A stretch of 64,000 bases of DNA from JAWLHU01 sp041690255 (GTDB lineage: Bacteria; Bacillota; Sulfobacillia; Symbiobacteriales; Symbiobacteriaceae), in assembly GCA_041690255.1 (NCBI GenBank), contig JAWLHU010000004.1, positions 124,001 through 188,000 of the forward strand. Reading direction: 5' to 3'. The position numbers were made by a program, and so were the translations under genes. Below are positions 1 through 7,951 of the stretch, one piece after another. The notes beneath the pieces were generated by a model that was not told where the DNA came from, did not search any database, and saw only the letters and a program-made list of their open reading frames with translations. The first letter of the stretch is position 1; the number at the start of each line of letters is the position of its first letter.

Positions 1-507
1 CACCGCCTGCCCGTAAGCGACACCGGCCTCGATCTCGCTGCCGCCGAGAATGGCGATGCTGGCGACCTGCGGCTTCTCCTTGGGCTCCGACTTGTAGCTC
101 TGGAACCGGTAGAGCCCGTGCAGCGCACCCTCGGTCACGAACTGGGCCACCTTCTCGGGGCTCAGGCCGGCCGCCGGAGGCAGGCTGAAGGCGATGCTCG
201 AAGCCCCGCTCTCCCGGGCCGCCCGGGCGCCAACGCCCGCCGCCCGCCGCAGGGCGCGATAGTCGAACTTTGACTCCTTGCCGAGCCCCAGGAGGAGCAG
301 CTTGCGGGCCGCAACCTTCCCGCCGGTGTAGAGCACGGTCACCTGGTCCTTCTCACCGGCGAAGTCCCTGGCGCCAGTTGCCTGAGCAACCAGCCCACCC
401 ACGGCCGGGTCGAGGTCAGCGGCCACCGCAGCCCCTTCGAAGAGAGGCAGAATCAGCACATCGGTCTCGATCTGGGACAGGCTCTGATTCCGTACACGAA
501 CGTCCAC
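1..507 (-). CDS. pepA: Leucyl aminopeptidase, N-terminal part (cut by window edge)
   Basis: The minus strand reads without a stop from a GTG at 507 to base 1, giving 169 residues of the amino-terminal (macro-like) domain of an M17 leucyl aminopeptidase. Segments such as TDVLILPLFEG, KLLLLGLGK and ALRRAAGVGARAA are typical of this domain, which precedes the di-metal catalytic domain lying outside the window. An AGGGGG ribosome site lies 7 to 12 bases upstream of the GTG. The family removes N-terminal residues from peptides in the cytoplasm. The plus-strand reading frame over this stretch is a shadow. The assignment rests on the N-terminal domain only, so the catalytic residues cannot be checked. 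Confidence 0.8.
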   Translation of the reverse strand, partial: MDVRVRNQSLSQIETDVLILPLFEGAAVAADLDPAVGGLVAQATGARDFAGEKDQVTVLYTGGKVAARKLLLLGLGKESKFDYRALRRAAGVGARAARESGASSIAFSLPPAAGLSPEKVAQFVTEGALHGLYRFQSYKSEPKEKPQVASIAILGGSEIEAGVAYGQAV

Positions 508-544
508 GCAGAGTCCCCCTCAAATTGGTCGGTGGAATCGAAGA

Positions 545-1525
545 TTAGCGCAGCACCTGTTCGAAGACCCGGAGGTAGTTACCGCCCAGAATCTTGGCAA
601 GGTCCTCCTCCTTGTAGCCGCGGCTGAGCAGTTCAGCGGTCAGGTGCGGCAGGCGGGTTACATCTTCCAGGCCAGGTGGCGGCGTGCAACCGTCAAAATC
701 GGAACCATAGGCCACATGGTCAGGCGTTCCAAGCAACTGGACCACATGGTCGATATGATCCGCCACCGTCTTCAGGGTCGCCGTCTCCCGGTTCATGAAG
801 GCGTTGACGAAGGAGATGCCAAAGACGCCGCCCTTGGCCGCCAGCGCCTTGATCTGGTCATCCGTCAGGTTTCGGGCATGGTCCCAGAGTGCCCGGCAGT
901 TGCCGTGGGTGAAGAGGACCGGCTGCTCCGAGACCTCCAGCACATCGTAGAAGCCGGGGGCGGTAATGTGGCTCAGGTCGATCAACATACCCAGCCGGTT
1001 CATCTCCCGTACGACCTCGCGGCCGAACTTCGTCAGTCCGCCTCCCGCACCTTCCTCGCCGGCGCCATCGGCCACGTCGTTCCGCGGGTTCCAGACCAGC
1101 CCCATCATGCGGACACCCAGACGGTAGTAGTTGCGGAGCATCGCCAGGGAGCCCTGAAGCCCCTCGGCCCCCTCAATGTTGAGCAGGACCGCGACATCGC
1201 CCCCGGTGTGGGCCTCACGGATATCCTGTGCAGTGAGCGCGAGGCGCACCCCGGGCGCCGCCGAAATCTGTGTCAACAGACCGTCGATCGACTCACCGAC
1301 CCGCTTCGCCGCTACCGGGTAGTAGACCGGCGCCGGCCAGGCGGCCTGGACGGTGCAGGCAAGCCCTGCTGCCCTCGCCCGGGGGAAGTCAATATGCCCC
1401 TGATCCGACTGCTCTGCCAGCGTCCGCTTGCCATCCAGGACCATGAGGATTGAGTCAGCATGTCCATCTACCACGGGATAACGACGATGCAGTTCCATTG
1501 CCTTGGCCAGATGCATTTTGCTCAC
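545..1525 (-). CDS. Membrane dipeptidase family protein (peptidase M19)
   Basis: A protein of 326 residues of the renal dipeptidase (M19) family, which hydrolyses dipeptides, including D-amino-acid dipeptides, with a two-zinc site in a TIM barrel. The metal ligand motif HAD (H22, D24) sits in VVDGHADS. The bridging Glu is in NIEGAEG, the later His ligands are in DLSHIT and FTHGNCRAL, and the conserved YGSDFDG follows. The GTG at 1525 was chosen because AGGGGG lies just upstream; a longer ATG-started frame from 1591 would have to read through this site. No signal peptide is visible, so it is probably cytoplasmic. It lies between pepA and the rny-ymdB-spoVS group on the same strand. Confidence 0.88.
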   Translation of the reverse strand: MSKMHLAKAMELHRRYPVVDGHADSILMVLDGKRTLAEQSDQGHIDFPRARAAGLACTVQAAWPAPVYYPVAAKRVGESIDGLLTQISAAPGVRLALTAQDIREAHTGGDVAVLLNIEGAEGLQGSLAMLRNYYRLGVRMMGLVWNPRNDVADGAGEEGAGGGLTKFGREVVREMNRLGMLIDLSHITAPGFYDVLEVSEQPVLFTHGNCRALWDHARNLTDDQIKALAAKGGVFGISFVNAFMNRETATLKTVADHIDHVVQLLGTPDHVAYGSDFDGCTPPPGLEDVTRLPHLTAELLSRGYKEEDLAKILGGNYLRVFEQVLR

Positions 1526-1627
1526 GCCGGACCCCCTGGCGGCCCGGCTCCCTCCTCTGCGAATACTTAACCCACCTAATCTTTTTTCCACCCGGCCCCC
1601 AAATCCCTTTCCTGGGGACGGAAAAGG

Positions 1628-1660
1628 GAAAAAAAGACCGCCTGGACAAGTGCCAGGCGG
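1628..1660 (-). terminator. Intrinsic terminator after spoVS
   Basis: Arms CCGCCTGG (1638-1645) and CCAGGCGG (1653-1660) form a perfect 8-bp stem. On the minus strand it is followed by a run of T (1629-1636 on the plus strand is A-rich). It lies about 60 bases after the spoVS stop and ends the rny-ymdB-spoVS side of this strand. Confidence 0.85.
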
Positions 1661-1717
1661 CTATGTGCTTTCGCACCGGCCGAGCGGTCCCCAAACCACT
1701 CTGCCCCTGCGGCCGTC

Positions 1718-1978
1718 TTACCGCGGCTCGACGATCAGCTTGATCGCCGTGCGCTCCTCACCGTCGATCTTCAGGTCGGTAAACGCCGGAATGCAGATCA
1801 GATCAACACCCTGCGGGGCGACGAACCCACGTGCAATCGCCACTGCCTTGACCGCCTGATTGAGTGCTCCTGCCCCAATTGCCTGGATCTCCGCGGCACC
1901 GCGCTCCCGCAGGCAACCTGCGAGTGCTCCCGCCACAGCGTTCGGACTCGACTTCGCCGATACCTTCAGTACTTCCAT
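1718..1978 (-). CDS. spoVS: Stage V sporulation protein S
   Basis: An 86-residue protein of the Alba-like SpoVS family, very close to known SpoVS along its whole length, with the segments AIGAGALNQAVKA, DLICIPAFT and DGEERTAIKL. SpoVS is needed for dehydration and coat assembly of the spore and influences septation in Bacillus. The start is the ATG at 1978; an upstream ATG at 1996 lies within its GGAGGGGA ribosome site. It sits 50 bases after ymdB, repeating the rny-ymdB-spoVS order seen in Bacillus, here with one additional gene in between. Confidence 0.96.
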   Translation of the reverse strand: MEVLKVSAKSSPNAVAGALAGCLRERGAAEIQAIGAGALNQAVKAVAIARGFVAPQGVDLICIPAFTDLKIDGEERTAIKLIVEPR

Positions 1979-2028
1979 AACCAATGTCCCCTCCACTGGT
2001 TGCAGGTGGTTGTCGGGCTAGCAATATC

Positions 2029-2850
2029 CTACCATCTTCCAAACCGAGTATCAAGTGGTTCTGTTGACACTTCTCGCTCAAGAATACGCCGGATCCCAGT
2101 CGCTTTCCCGGTGCTCTCATCCACCTCCACCAACACGGCGGAGAGGATGGCCGGGCCCTTTGCCGCCTCGAGCCTGACCGGCATCTGCGTCAGGAACCGC
2201 TCCAGGACCAGCTCCCGATCGGCGCCGATCACGGAAACCCACGGACCACACATACCGGCATCGGTCAGATAGGCCGTGCCCCCAGGCAGGATCACCTCGT
2301 CGGCGGTCTGAACATGGGTGTGTGTACCGATCACGGCACTCACCTGGCCGTCCAGATACCAGCCCATCGCCACCTTCTCAGATGTCGCCTCGCCGTGGAA
2401 GTCGACGAAGATCACAGGCGTGATCTGTCGGAGGCGTTCCACCTCATCTGCCAGAGCCCGGAAGGGATCATCGTACAACTGTGGCGAGAAGACCCTGCCG
2501 TGCGCCTGGGTGACTGCCGCCACCGGCTTCCCGTTCCGGCGGACGACGCATGAGCCCGCCCCGGGCGTACCCGGTGGGAAGTTGAGCGGCCGGATCAGCC
2601 GAGGCTCCTCATCAATATATGTGGTGATCTCCCGTTTATCCCAGGCGTGGTTCCCCAGTGTGATCACGTCGGCACCGAGGGCGAAGAACTCTTTGGCGAG
2701 TTGGGGCGTGAGCCCCGCCCCCGCTGCAGCGTTCTCCCCATTCACAATCACAAGATCGGCCCCCGTCTCCTTTACCAGCGGCCCCAGCCGCCTGGCCAGG
2801 ATCTCGCGTCCTGGACGACCATGCACGTCACCGAAGAAGAGAATCCGCAA
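2029..2850 (-). CDS. ymdB: YmdB-family metallophosphoesterase
   Basis: A calcineurin-type phosphoesterase of 273 residues, of the YmdB/TIGR00282 family (2',3'-cyclic nucleotide 2'-phosphodiesterase). Metal-binding motifs are visible in order: FFGDVHGRPGRE near the N-terminus, VNGENAAAG, TLGNHAWD, VDFHGEAT and GTHTHVQTAD. In Bacillus, YmdB controls biofilm and motility gene expression and lies beside rny, as here. The start chosen is a TTG at 2850 because GGGAGGA lies 5 to 6 bases before it; the ATG at 2865 is inside that site. A -10-like TATAAT (2926-2931, minus strand) lies about 75 bases upstream, without a clear -35, so the gene may have its own promoter. Confidence 0.93.
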   Translation of the reverse strand: MRILFFGDVHGRPGREILARRLGPLVKETGADLVIVNGENAAAGAGLTPQLAKEFFALGADVITLGNHAWDKREITTYIDEEPRLIRPLNFPPGTPGAGSCVVRRNGKPVAAVTQAHGRVFSPQLYDDPFRALADEVERLRQITPVIFVDFHGEATSEKVAMGWYLDGQVSAVIGTHTHVQTADEVILPGGTAYLTDAGMCGPWVSVIGADRELVLERFLTQMPVRLEAAKGPAILSAVLVEVDESTGKATGIRRILEREVSTEPLDTRFGRW

Positions 2851-3049
2851 CGCCGTTCCTCCCACATCTCCTGTCTCGATTCCCGGTCCCGGTGAGATGG
2901 CGCACCCGAACCAGGCACTTCTTCCATTATACTCTACCGGCCCGGCATTGCGTGGACCCAGACCCGCTCTCCCCTCCTCTGTTATCCCCCGGATTATTTG
3001 CTTCCTACCTATCTATACGTAAAATCTCGGCGAAATGTTCGAATGACCG

Positions 3050-3084
3050 CAAAAGAAAAAACCGCTCGCCGGAAATGCGAGCGG
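3050..3084 (-). terminator. Intrinsic terminator upstream of ymdB
   Basis: Arms CCGCTCGC (3062-3069) and GCGAGCGG (3077-3084) with a loop of 7 bases, followed on the minus strand by TTTTTTCTTTT. It lies 20 bases after the stop of the unknown gene at 3104-3619. It should end the rny transcript before ymdB, so ymdB and spoVS probably start from a promoter in 2866-3050. Confidence 0.85.
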
Positions 3085-3103
3085 AGCCGTGGGCCGGGTC
3101 GAC

Positions 3104-3619
3104 CTATTTGTGGAAGAACATCAGGCGACCGTCTTCGCGAATGGCGATCAGATTGGAGCCGGACCGGCCCCGGGAGAGGGAGTCGAGCATCTCCTCGATC
3201 ATCTCCTCCTGTGCGATCAACTCCTCTTCGCCAAAGACCCCCATCTCGTCGGCGATCACTCGCCCGGCGAACCGCTCCCGGATGAACTCCACGACCGTGA
3301 ACAGCTCCTCGGGCTTCAACGAGGCGATATCCCGCTCCAGGGACAGGCTGGTCAGATCGCCGAGGGAGTCCTCGGAGAACTGTATGGTCGTCGGACGCCG
3401 CTGTTCCAGCAGATGGTACATCTCCAGCATCTCCTGCAGCCGCAACTCTGTCTCGGTGAACTCCTGCGCCGTGATCACGCCGCGGATCAGGAAACCCAGC
3501 TTCAGCATCTGCTGGCGGGGATCGTACCGCACAGTCCAGATCTCAGGGTACCGAACGGCGAAGCTTAGCAGGATATGAACAGCCCTGGGATTCGGTGCCT
3601 CACTCGTGCGGTAGCGCAA
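3104..3619 (-). CDS. Hypothetical protein between rny and ymdB
   Basis: I do not recognise this 171-residue protein. It is soluble and acidic in the C-terminal half, with predicted helices (EFTETELRLQEMLEMYHLLEQ; EELIAQEEMIEEMLDSLSR) and a basic aromatic tail (GRLMFFHK). The TTG at 3619 is preferred to the upstream candidate at 3706 because the near-perfect ribosome site AAGGAAGGTGA (3625-3635) ends 5 bases before it, while nothing similar precedes 3706. It follows rny by about 107 bases and ends just before a terminator, so it is probably co-transcribed with rny. Its position suggests a role linked to RNA turnover, but that is only context. Confidence 0.72.
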   Translation of the reverse strand: MRYRTSEAPNPRAVHILLSFAVRYPEIWTVRYDPRQQMLKLGFLIRGVITAQEFTETELRLQEMLEMYHLLEQRRPTTIQFSEDSLGDLTSLSLERDIASLKPEELFTVVEFIRERFAGRVIADEMGVFGEEELIAQEEMIEEMLDSLSRGRSGSNLIAIREDGRLMFFHK

Positions 3620-3624
3620 CCACG

Positions 3625-3635
3625 TCACCTTCCTT
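3625..3635 (-). promoter_or_regulatory. Ribosome binding site that decides the start at 3619
   Basis: AAGGAAGGTGA on the minus strand, 5 bases before a TTG. It argues for translation from 3619 rather than from the longer frame beginning at 3706. Confidence 0.7.
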
Positions 3636-3726
3636 GCCTGCATGGAGAAGGGCACCAGCAAGCTCTCGCCGCCGGCGCCCTGCTTCATCATAGTAGACGA
3701 TCTCACGGACCAAAAGGGTTCGGCGC

Positions 3727-5280
3727 CTAGCGTGCGTACTCGACCGCCCGAGTCTCCCGCACGACAACGACGCGGATCTGGCCCGGGTACTCGAGTTCGT
3801 CCTCGATCTTCTTCGCGATCTCCTTGGTCAGCTTCATCGCGGCGTAGTCGTCGATCTTCTCCGGCTTGACCATGACGCGAATCTCGCGGCCGGCCTGAAT
3901 GGCGAAGGACTTCTCGACCCCGTCGAAGCCGTCTGCCAGGTTCTCCAGCTTCTCCAGGCGCTTGATGTAGGTCTCCAGGGTCTCACGACGTGCACCGGGA
4001 CGGGCGGCCGACATGGCGTCGGCTGCGGTGACGAGCACCGCCTCCACGGACCGGGGCTCCACGTCGCCGTGGTGGCACTCCATGCCGTGAATCACGTCGG
4101 CGTGCTCCTTATACTTGCGGAGCAGGTTGACACCGATCGAGACGTGGGAACCCTCGATCTCGTGGTCGACCGCCTTGCCGATATCATGCAGCAAGCCGGC
4201 CCGTTTGGCCACCTCGACGTTGACGCCCAGTTCGGACGCCATGACCGCCGCCAGATGCGCCACCTCGACCGAGTGCTTCAGGACGTTCTGGCCATACGAT
4301 GTACGGAAGCGCAGCCGCCCGAGAAGCTTGATCAGCTCCGGGTGCAGGTTGTGGATACCCAGCTCGAAGCAGGCGGCTTCGCCCTCTTCGCGGATCCGGG
4401 TCTCCACTTCCCGTTGCGCCTTCTCGACCATCTCTTCGATGCGCGCCGGATGGATCCGCCCGTCCTGGATCAGTTTCTGCAGGGCGATCTTCGCCACCTC
4501 GCGGCGGACCGGATCAAAGCCAGAGAGAACCACCGCTTCGGGGGTGTCATCGATGATCAGATCGATGCCGGTCAGGGTCTCCAGGGTCCGGATGTTCCGG
4601 CCCTCGCGACCGATGATGCGGCCCTTCATCTCGTCATTCGGCAGTTGCACGACCGAGACGGTCAGTTCGGAGGAGTGATCCGCCGCAACCCGCTGGATGG
4701 CGATACCCACCACCTCGCGGGCCTTCTTCTCGGCGCTCTCCTTCGCTTCGGTTTCAATCTCACGCATGAGGCGTGCGGCGTCCGCACGGGCCTCCTGCTC
4801 CACCTGCTGGATGAAGATCCGGCGGGCCTCTTCCATGGTCAGGTTGGAGATGCGCTCCAACTCGGCCATCTGCTTGCCCACGAGTTCCTGAGCCAACTGG
4901 TGCTGACGATCGAGATCCCGCTCCTTGCGGCTGAGGCCTTCCTCTTTCCGCTCAAGGGATTCGACCTTCCGATCCAGGGTCTCTTCCTTCTGCTGGAGTC
5001 GCCGCTCCTGACGCTGGACCTCGGCACGCCGGTCCTTGAGCTCACGCTCAAAGTCGTTCCGGAGCCGGTGAACCTCTTCCTTCGCCTCAAGGACGGCTTC
5101 CTTCTTCTTCGCCTCTGCCTCCCGCAGCGCATCATCAACGATGTTGCGCGCACGGGCTTCGGCCGAGGTTAGCTTCTTCCGGGCCTCCCGCTGATACCAC
5201 TGATACCCGACGGCGACACCCACGGCACCACCGACGATTAGTCCAAGGATGACATAAATCACTTCTGAAATCGCGTTCAC
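3727..5280 (-). CDS. rny: Ribonuclease Y
   Basis: The endoribonuclease that starts mRNA decay in many Firmicutes, anchored at the membrane. The 517 residues show an N-terminal membrane segment (about 7-27), a long charged coiled coil (about 30-200), a KH domain with the GREG loop at 224-227, and an HD domain with HD at 365-366 (LLHDIGKA), ending in a conserved C-terminal region. The start is unusual. The strong ribosome site AGGAGGTGA overlaps the GTG at 5280. The next good spacing points to an ATT (5271), and a further GTG is at 5262. A TGA lies just upstream in frame, so the protein cannot be longer. Expression probably depends on the structured leader and terminator at 5329-5592. Confidence 0.95.
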   Translation of the reverse strand: MNAISEVIYVILGLIVGGAVGVAVGYQWYQREARKKLTSAEARARNIVDDALREAEAKKKEAVLEAKEEVHRLRNDFERELKDRRAEVQRQERRLQQKEETLDRKVESLERKEEGLSRKERDLDRQHQLAQELVGKQMAELERISNLTMEEARRIFIQQVEQEARADAARLMREIETEAKESAEKKAREVVGIAIQRVAADHSSELTVSVVQLPNDEMKGRIIGREGRNIRTLETLTGIDLIIDDTPEAVVLSGFDPVRREVAKIALQKLIQDGRIHPARIEEMVEKAQREVETRIREEGEAACFELGIHNLHPELIKLLGRLRFRTSYGQNVLKHSVEVAHLAAVMASELGVNVEVAKRAGLLHDIGKAVDHEIEGSHVSIGVNLLRKYKEHADVIHGMECHHGDVEPRSVEAVLVTAADAMSAARPGARRETLETYIKRLEKLENLADGFDGVEKSFAIQAGREIRVMVKPEKIDDYAAMKLTKEIAKKIEDELEYPGQIRVVVVRETRAVEYAR

Positions 5281-5328
5281 CTCCTGTCAGTTTCTTATGT
5301 GGGGCAAGATTGCATGCATGGAATAGGG

Positions 5329-5360
5329 GAAAAGAAAAAACGGACCCCGAAACGGCCCGC
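5329..5360 (-). terminator. Terminator inside the rny leader
   Basis: Arms 5341-5346 and 5354-5359 (CGGGCC pairing with GGTCCG, one G-T pair) with a 7-base loop, followed on the minus strand by TTTTTTCTTTT. It lies about 50 bases before the rny start and about 235 bases after a strong promoter, so it either ends a small RNA or attenuates rny. Confidence 0.75.
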
Positions 5361-5592
5361 TGATCAGATACTCACCATATACGAACACTACGCCTACAGA
5401 AGGGTCGGCGCAGCGGGTTGTCGACCAGGTCGGTTTTTGCCTGTATGATAAAAACCTCAGACGGAAGACCGCCAAAGGGGTTTCTCTATGAGCAAAATAC
5501 GAGAGGATAACCTCGTATAGACCTAGCTGGTCAAAAGGCGAACCGCCCTTAAATAGAACAACCAAAATGGCAAGCAGCGAATCACGGACCTA
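5330..5592 (-). ncRNA. Candidate structured leader RNA or small RNA upstream of rny
   Basis: The region between a strong promoter and a terminator has no convincing reading frame but is full of helices. Arms 5520-5532 and 5423-5431 close a multibranch domain. Inside it are a TACGAGG-type hairpin, a GGCGG-TCTT-CCGTC hairpin and a perfect 7-bp hairpin with arms GGTTTTT and AAAAACC (5432-5456). A 7-bp hairpin followed by TTTT lies further upstream in the transcript. The 6-mer GGTCCG occurs both at the 5' end (5585-5590) and in the 3' arm of the terminator (5341-5346), so both can pair with the same segment, 5354-5359. This looks like a terminator/antiterminator switch. I could not match it to a known riboswitch, T-box or 6S RNA. 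Confidence 0.55.
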
Positions 5593-5598
5593 CCTTCT

Positions 5599-5627
5599 AT
5601 CATACGGCTGTTTATACTTTCTGTCAA
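5599..5627 (-). promoter_or_regulatory. Sigma-A-type promoter for the rny leader
   Basis: On the minus strand TTGACA (5622-5627) is followed after exactly 17 bases by TATGAT (5599-5604). The predicted start of transcription is near 5592. Confidence 0.8.
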
Positions 5628-5664
5628 GGTTAAGAGAATTCTGACCTCAGGGGCCGACTGGCAC

Positions 5665-6396
5665 TCAGCCCAGGGTCTGGAAGGCGAGGAGCAACCAGGT
5701 TTGGAGCCCCGGAGCGCCCCCGCTCTTCGCCCTGACCTCACCCTGACCCAGGTGATACGGACCCAGATCAAAGTGCCAGGTCGTGTTGATCTGCAGCAGT
5801 AGCCGGGCAGTCGGTCTAAAGCGGGGGTGCGCCTCCTTCTCCAGGCCACCGATGAGCCGGATCGTCACCAGGCACTCCTCGTACAGGCGTGCCAGACTCC
5901 GGGCCAGGCCGCGCTGGACACGCTCCTCCAAGCCGGCCGAGGCCAGCTTGAGATCGAGTCGCTCGAAGAGCAGGTGCCAGTTCCGATACCGCCCATCCAG
6001 CTTGGCCTGCTCTTCGGGCTGAGCGTGCTGCCCTTCCAATGCAACCTCCTCCCGCGCCGCCAGTTCGCCGGACTCCAGGTCGAGACCGTCCATCAGTTGA
6101 TTGTATGCCGGGGCGGTGGACTGGGTCCAGAAGGCAGCGTTGCGGGCCCAGCGGACCAGGGCCAGCCCCTGGCGACGCAGGTTAGGCAGATCGCCGTCAC
6201 GCACCGTGAGAAGGCCATCGATCAGTTTTACGTAATCGGCACACAGGTCGTGAAGCTGTGCCAGGTCATAGGCGGGCAGATAGGTGAGGTCGGGATCGAT
6301 TCCGGCCGTCCCAAACCGTTGCCAGAGGGTTTGTGCCAGAGCCGCCGGGGTCTTTGCCCGGTGTGCGCGGGCCTCTGTCTCCTCCCACCAGTTCAT
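5665..6396 (-). CDS. Hypothetical protein
   Basis: A 243-residue soluble protein that I do not recognise. It is rich in Leu, Ala, Arg and Trp and appears mainly helical, with no signal peptide or membrane segment. The ATG at 6396 has GGAGGAA 7 bases upstream, and codon use matches neighbouring genes, so it is very likely expressed. It ends about 40 bases before the rny leader promoter and is divergent from the small gene at 6476. No motif suggests an activity. Confidence 0.75.
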   Translation of the reverse strand: MNWWEETEARAHRAKTPAALAQTLWQRFGTAGIDPDLTYLPAYDLAQLHDLCADYVKLIDGLLTVRDGDLPNLRRQGLALVRWARNAAFWTQSTAPAYNQLMDGLDLESGELAAREEVALEGQHAQPEEQAKLDGRYRNWHLLFERLDLKLASAGLEERVQRGLARSLARLYEECLVTIRLIGGLEKEAHPRFRPTARLLLQINTTWHFDLGPYHLGQGEVRAKSGGAPGLQTWLLLAFQTLG

Positions 6397-6475
6397 CGGG
6401 CGGTTCCTCCTTGTCCAAGGGTCGCATGATCGCTCCCCGAGCGTGCCAAGCTAAGTTCGAGGGGAGGTCAATCCC

Positions 6476-6853
6476 ATGAAGTTGAATCCAGGTGAACGAT
6501 CAATTCTGGGCATGTTCAACCACTGGAATGATGCCGAAGCCGCCTTGCAGGAGCTACAAGAGGCAGGGTTTCAGGAGGCGGCGATCGATCGGATTGGGGA
6601 GATGAGCCTGGAACCGGGCGTGGACCTGCGAAACCCCGCCCGCGGTGCCTCGAGCCTGAGCGATCAGGTCATGAGCAGTCCCGGGGGAAATATCGGCGGC
6701 GACGAGGGCATCCTGCTGGGGGCAGACCCGGCCGTAAGCGGCCTCTCCGGCGACTTGCGCCAGGAGACGCCCTTCCTGCTGACCGTTGTGACGAGCGAAG
6801 AGCGGGTCCAGGAGGCCCGTCGCGTGATCCGAAAGCACCGGGGTGAGGCCTAG
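6476..6853 (+). CDS. Small protein with a YflT-like N-terminus
   Basis: A 125-residue protein. The segment LGMFNHWNDAEAALQELQEAGF (only partly quoted by families) resembles the start of general stress protein 17M/YflT-like domains, in which a short beta-alpha unit begins with a strand and a helix of this kind. The C-terminal part (LLTVVTSEERVQEARRVIRK) would form the matching strand and helix, so the whole may be a ferredoxin-like fold with a Gly/Ser-rich middle. GGGGAGG lies upstream of the ATG. A hairpin covers the stop codon. Function is unknown; a stress role is only a guess from the resemblance. Confidence 0.7.
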   Translation: MKLNPGERSILGMFNHWNDAEAALQELQEAGFQEAAIDRIGEMSLEPGVDLRNPARGASSLSDQVMSSPGGNIGGDEGILLGADPAVSGLSGDLRQETPFLLTVVTSEERVQEARRVIRKHRGEA

Positions 6854-6880
6854 CGATTGTCGCTAGGCTCTGCCTCTTTT
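6849..6880 (+). terminator. Terminator overlapping a stop codon
   Basis: Arms CCTAGCGA (6849-6856) and TCGCTAGG (6860-6867) form a perfect stem that includes the TAG stop of the upstream gene. A CTCTTTT stretch follows a few bases later. Confidence 0.65.
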
Positions 6881-6985
6881 CAGGGGACAAAGTGTCCTTT
6901 GCTTCAAGTTAGGCAGGAAGCGGCGGGGGCGGACGAGAAATGGGTGGCGCATCTGTGAAGATTGCTGATAAGGAGGCGCTCACCA

Positions 6986-7930
6986 TTGGTCGCGGGCCGC
7001 AAGATTTTTGCCGGACGTGCTACGCAGTACCTGGCCCAGGAGATATGCCGCCACCTGGGAGAACCCCCGGGCGAGGCCGAGATCATGAAGTTCAAGAACG
7101 ACAACCTGTTCGTTCAGATCAGGGAGAACGTGCGGGAGCGGGAGGTGTTCGTCGTCCAGACCTCCTGTCCACCGGTCGACGAGAACCTCATGGAGACACT
7201 GATCATGATCGATGCGCTCCGACGGGCCTCGGCGAAACGGATCACAGCGGTCCTCCCCTACTACCCTTACGGCCGTTCGGACAAGAAGGATCAGCCGCGC
7301 GTTGCGATCACGGCCCGACTGGTGGCAGACCTGCTGACCACAGCCGGTGCGGACCGGGTCATGACAGTAGACCTGCACTCGGCCCAGATTCAGGGCTTCT
7401 TCACGATCCCGTGTGATCATCTCACCGCGAACCTGCTCTTTGCGGAGTACATGCGCGAGAAGGGGTTGAAGTCTCCGGTAGTCGTCGCGGCCGATGCCGG
7501 CGCTGCCAAGCGAGCCCTTTCGTTCGCCCGCCTGCTCGATGTCCCCCTGGCAATCATGGAGAAGCATCGCCTGGGCAATACGGATACGGTCGAGATGACG
7601 GCCTTTATTGGCGATGTGCGCGGTCGAGAGGCGATCATCTTCGAAGATGAGATCGCAACGGGCTCCACGCTCTTAGGAGCCGTCGAATTGCTGAAGCGCC
7701 AGGGGGCCGATGCGATCTACGTCTGCGCCACCCACGGCGGCTTCAGCGGAAATGCACTGGAACGCCTGAGCTACAGCGGCGTGCAGGAGGTCGTGACCAC
7801 CAACTCGATCCCCCACAAGGACCTGCCCGGGTTCGTGACGGAGCTCTCAATCGCACCGCTCTTGGCGGAGGCGATTCGGCGGGTGACCAGCGGCGAGTCG
7901 ATCAGCAGCCTGTTTGAGGCCGATTGCTAG
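6986..7930 (+). CDS. prs: Ribose-phosphate pyrophosphokinase
   Basis: Makes PRPP from ribose 5-phosphate and ATP for nucleotide, His and Trp synthesis. The 314 residues contain the phosphoribosyltransferase-type halves, the flexible catalytic region (VDLHSAQIQGFF; KRALSFARLLDVPLAIMEKHR) and a PRPP-binding loop. That loop reads FEDEIATGSTL instead of the usual V-D-D-(M/I)-I-D-T-(G/A)-G-T, so this is a divergent form. The TTG at 6986 follows AAGGAGG by 9 bases; a start at 6962 would lie before this site. It stands alone rather than beside glmU, where the housekeeping copy usually lies, so it may be a second paralogue. Confidence 0.88.
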   Translation: MVAGRKIFAGRATQYLAQEICRHLGEPPGEAEIMKFKNDNLFVQIRENVREREVFVVQTSCPPVDENLMETLIMIDALRRASAKRITAVLPYYPYGRSDKKDQPRVAITARLVADLLTTAGADRVMTVDLHSAQIQGFFTIPCDHLTANLLFAEYMREKGLKSPVVVAADAGAAKRALSFARLLDVPLAIMEKHRLGNTDTVEMTAFIGDVRGREAIIFEDEIATGSTLLGAVELLKRQGADAIYVCATHGGFSGNALERLSYSGVQEVVTTNSIPHKDLPGFVTELSIAPLLAEAIRRVTSGESISSLFEADC

Positions 7931-7951
7931 GCATTGGGTGATGCCACCCGG

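Noticed and set aside
5287..5565. 92-codon frame in the rny leader
   Set aside because: No ribosome site, unusual composition, and it runs through the terminator and hairpins.
5330..5592. T-box, SAM, TPP, c-di-AMP or 6S RNA identity for the rny leader
   Set aside because: No T-box antiterminator motif, none of the conserved riboswitch cores I know, and not the single long bulged helix of 6S RNA.
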